A DNA stretch of 6,690 nt, from contig JAUWCW010000109.1 of assembly GCA_030609125.1 (NCBI GenBank), positions 1-6,690 of the forward strand, read 5' to 3'. The notes beneath the pieces were generated by a model, which saw nothing but the letters and a program-made list of their open reading frames with translations, had not been told where the DNA came from and searched no databases. The stretch is from JAUWCW01 sp030609125 [NCBI: Candidatus Rokuibacteriota bacterium]. Lineage in GTDB: Bacteria > JAUVQV01. Made by a program: the position numbers and the translations under genes. Shown here piece after piece: positions 5,809-6,690 of this stretch; within the stretch, counting starts at the first letter, position 1; every line of letters begins with the position of its first letter.

Positions 5809-5817
5809 AAGGTGAGG
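5809..5817 (+). promoter_or_regulatory. Ribosome-binding site of the homocysteine gene
   Basis: The purine-rich AAGGTGAGG precedes the ATG at 5820; its AAGG part lies at a suitable seven-base spacing. It supports 5820 as the start. CCTC at 5792-5795 could pair with its GAGG (5814-5817), a possible but weak way to mask the site. Confidence 0.6.
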
Positions 5818-5819
5818 CC

Positions 5820-6690
5820 ATGAAGCGGACGATCCCCGAAATCAACGAACGGATCAAGAAGGGCAAAGTGGTCGTGCTGACGGCGGAGGAAGCCGTCAAG
5901 CTCGTGCAGGAAAAGGGAATCAAGAAGGCCGCCGCGGAAGTCGACGTCGTGACTACCGGCACCTTCGGACCCATGTGCTCCTCCGGCGCTTTTTTCAACA
6001 CCGGCCATTCGAAGCCGAAGATAAAGATCAAGAAGGCATGGATGAACGACATAGAGGTCTATGCCGGTCTTGCCGCGGTCGACGTCTACCTGGGAGCGAC
6101 GGAGATGCCTGTCAACGACCCGGAGAACGAGGTCTACCCGGGCAGCTTCAGCTACGGCGGCGGCCACGTCATCCACGATCTGGTGGCGGGGAAGGAAGTG
6201 AGGTTCAGGGCCATCGGCTACGGGACCGACTGTTACCCGCGCAAGGAAGTGGAGACCGTCATCACCCTGAAGGACCTGAACGAGGCGTACCTTTACAATC
6301 CCCGCAACTGCTACCAGAACTACAACTGCGCCGTCAACCTCTCGGACAAGATCATCTACACCTACATGGGGGTGCTCAAACCGAAGGTCGGAAACGCCAA
6401 CTACTGCAGCGCCGCCCAGCTCTCCCCGTTGCTCAAGGACCCCCTTTACCGCACCATCGGGATAGGAACCAGGATTTTCCTCGGAGGGGGCGTGGGCTAC
6501 GTGTCCTGGCAGGGCACGCAGCACAATCCGGAAGTGAAACGGACGAAAAAGGGAGTGCCTGCAGCTCCCGCCGGCACCATTGCCGTCACCGGCGACCTGA
6601 AACAGATGAAGCAGGAGTGGCTGGTGGGGGCGAGCTTCATGGGGTACGGCTCGTCGCTGATCGTCGGGATGGGGATTCCCATTCCGATCG
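5820..6690 (+). CDS. L-aspartate semialdehyde sulfurtransferase (DUF39/COG1900), 3' end beyond window
   Basis: The first 290 residues of a DUF39-family homocysteine biosynthesis protein are present; the gene runs off the right edge (family members are roughly 380-400 residues or longer with added domains). In methanogens and other anaerobes this family makes homocysteine from aspartate semialdehyde and a sulfide-derived persulfide, bypassing acyl-homoserine sulfhydrylation, usually with a partner bearing NIL and ferredoxin domains. The signature is clear: TINERI-like start (RTIPEINERIKKG), VTTGTFGPMCSSGAFFNTGH (C53), GGGHVIHDLVAGK, AIGYGTDCYPRKE (C138), RNCYQNYNCAVN (C164, C170), ANYCSAAQLSPLL (C196), GIGTRIFLGGGVGYVSWQGT and AAPAGTIAVTGDLKQM. 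C53 and C138 are my candidates for the two catalytic cysteines known in the archaeal enzyme. Missing from view are the C-terminus and any appended CBS, NIL or ferredoxin domain. It is divergent from the mobA operon with its own candidate promoter. Confidence 0.9.
   Translation, partial: MKRTIPEINERIKKGKVVVLTAEEAVKLVQEKGIKKAAAEVDVVTTGTFGPMCSSGAFFNTGHSKPKIKIKKAWMNDIEVYAGLAAVDVYLGATEMPVNDPENEVYPGSFSYGGGHVIHDLVAGKEVRFRAIGYGTDCYPRKEVETVITLKDLNEAYLYNPRNCYQNYNCAVNLSDKIIYTYMGVLKPKVGNANYCSAAQLSPLLKDPLYRTIGIGTRIFLGGGVGYVSWQGTQHNPEVKRTKKGVPAAPAGTIAVTGDLKQMKQEWLVGASFMGYGSSLIVGMGIPIPI

Larger units (their letters stand above)
5612..5819. other. Divergent intergenic region between mobA and the homocysteine gene
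   Basis: This 208-base spacer is the only non-coding stretch of any size in the window. The mobA-proximal third to half (about 5625-5696) is strikingly AT-rich against the GC-rich surroundings and holds promoter-like elements for both directions. The remainder is GC-rich and rich in short inverted repeats. I find no tRNA, no terminator with a T-run and no match by eye to SAM-I, cobalamin, glycine, ZTP, THF, fluoride or c-di-GMP riboswitch consensus sequences on either strand. Confidence 0.8.

Noticed and set aside
5681-5819. Known riboswitch class (SAM-I, cobalamin, c-di-GMP GEMM)
   Set aside because: Some short pieces such as GCAAAG resemble conserved segments, but the required order of conserved motifs is absent by eye.
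5751-6524. 257-codon minus-strand ORF opposite the homocysteine gene
   Set aside because: The plus strand encodes a well conserved DUF39 protein here; the reverse frame has shadow composition and no family motif.
1-6690. Mobile element, CRISPR array, tRNA or phage genes
   Set aside because: No transposase, integrase, regular direct repeats or tRNA-like clover-leaf sequence was seen, and the coding space is filled by housekeeping-type genes.

Overview
The window looks like a GC-rich chromosomal segment of an anaerobic bacterium. A Desulfobacterota-type organism (Geobacter/Desulfuromonas-like) is my best guess. This rests on the DUF39 homocysteine-synthesis gene, typical of anaerobes, the formate-dehydrogenase/molybdenum-cofactor maturation genes, and the compact GC-rich gene packing. 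The taxon is an inference, not something the sequence proves.

Layout: positions 1 to 5611 carry a tightly packed run of eight genes, all on the minus strand. In transcription order they are mobA, fdhD, ruvX, mltG, a periplasmic lytic transglycosylase, pgsA, a GT4 glycosyltransferase, and a second GT4 glycosyltransferase cut by the left edge. Every adjacent pair overlaps by 4 to 17 bases (ATGA/GTGA-type junctions or slightly longer), and there is no internal spacer or terminator, so the run is most simply one translationally coupled operon. Four of the eight starts need care: pgsA, mltG and the second glycosyltransferase start at GTG, and ruvX could start at ATG or at the GTG right after it.

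Positions 5612 to 5819 are the only real intergenic spacer. Its AT-rich part (about 5625-5696) contains a good sigma70-like promoter pointing right, and a weaker candidate pointing left overlaps it. The GC-rich part (about 5696-5806) would be transcribed as a 5' leader of about 139 nt. It contains a nested hairpin, competing downstream helices and a 22-codon ORF with a Cys-Arg-Cys core.

From 5820 to the right edge, on the plus strand, lies the first 290 codons of a DUF39/COG1900 L-aspartate semialdehyde sulfurtransferase, the enzyme of the direct sulfide-to-homocysteine route in anaerobes.

Functionally, mobA and fdhD serve molybdenum-cofactor formation and formate dehydrogenase activation. 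ruvX is a housekeeping RNase H-fold protein. mltG, the lytic transglycosylase, pgsA and the two glycosyltransferases form an envelope block (peptidoglycan cleavage, phospholipid synthesis, surface glycan). I see no tRNA, rRNA, CRISPR, insertion sequence or phage element. The least explained sequence is the structured leader of the homocysteine gene; I did not find an obvious new multi-gene system.
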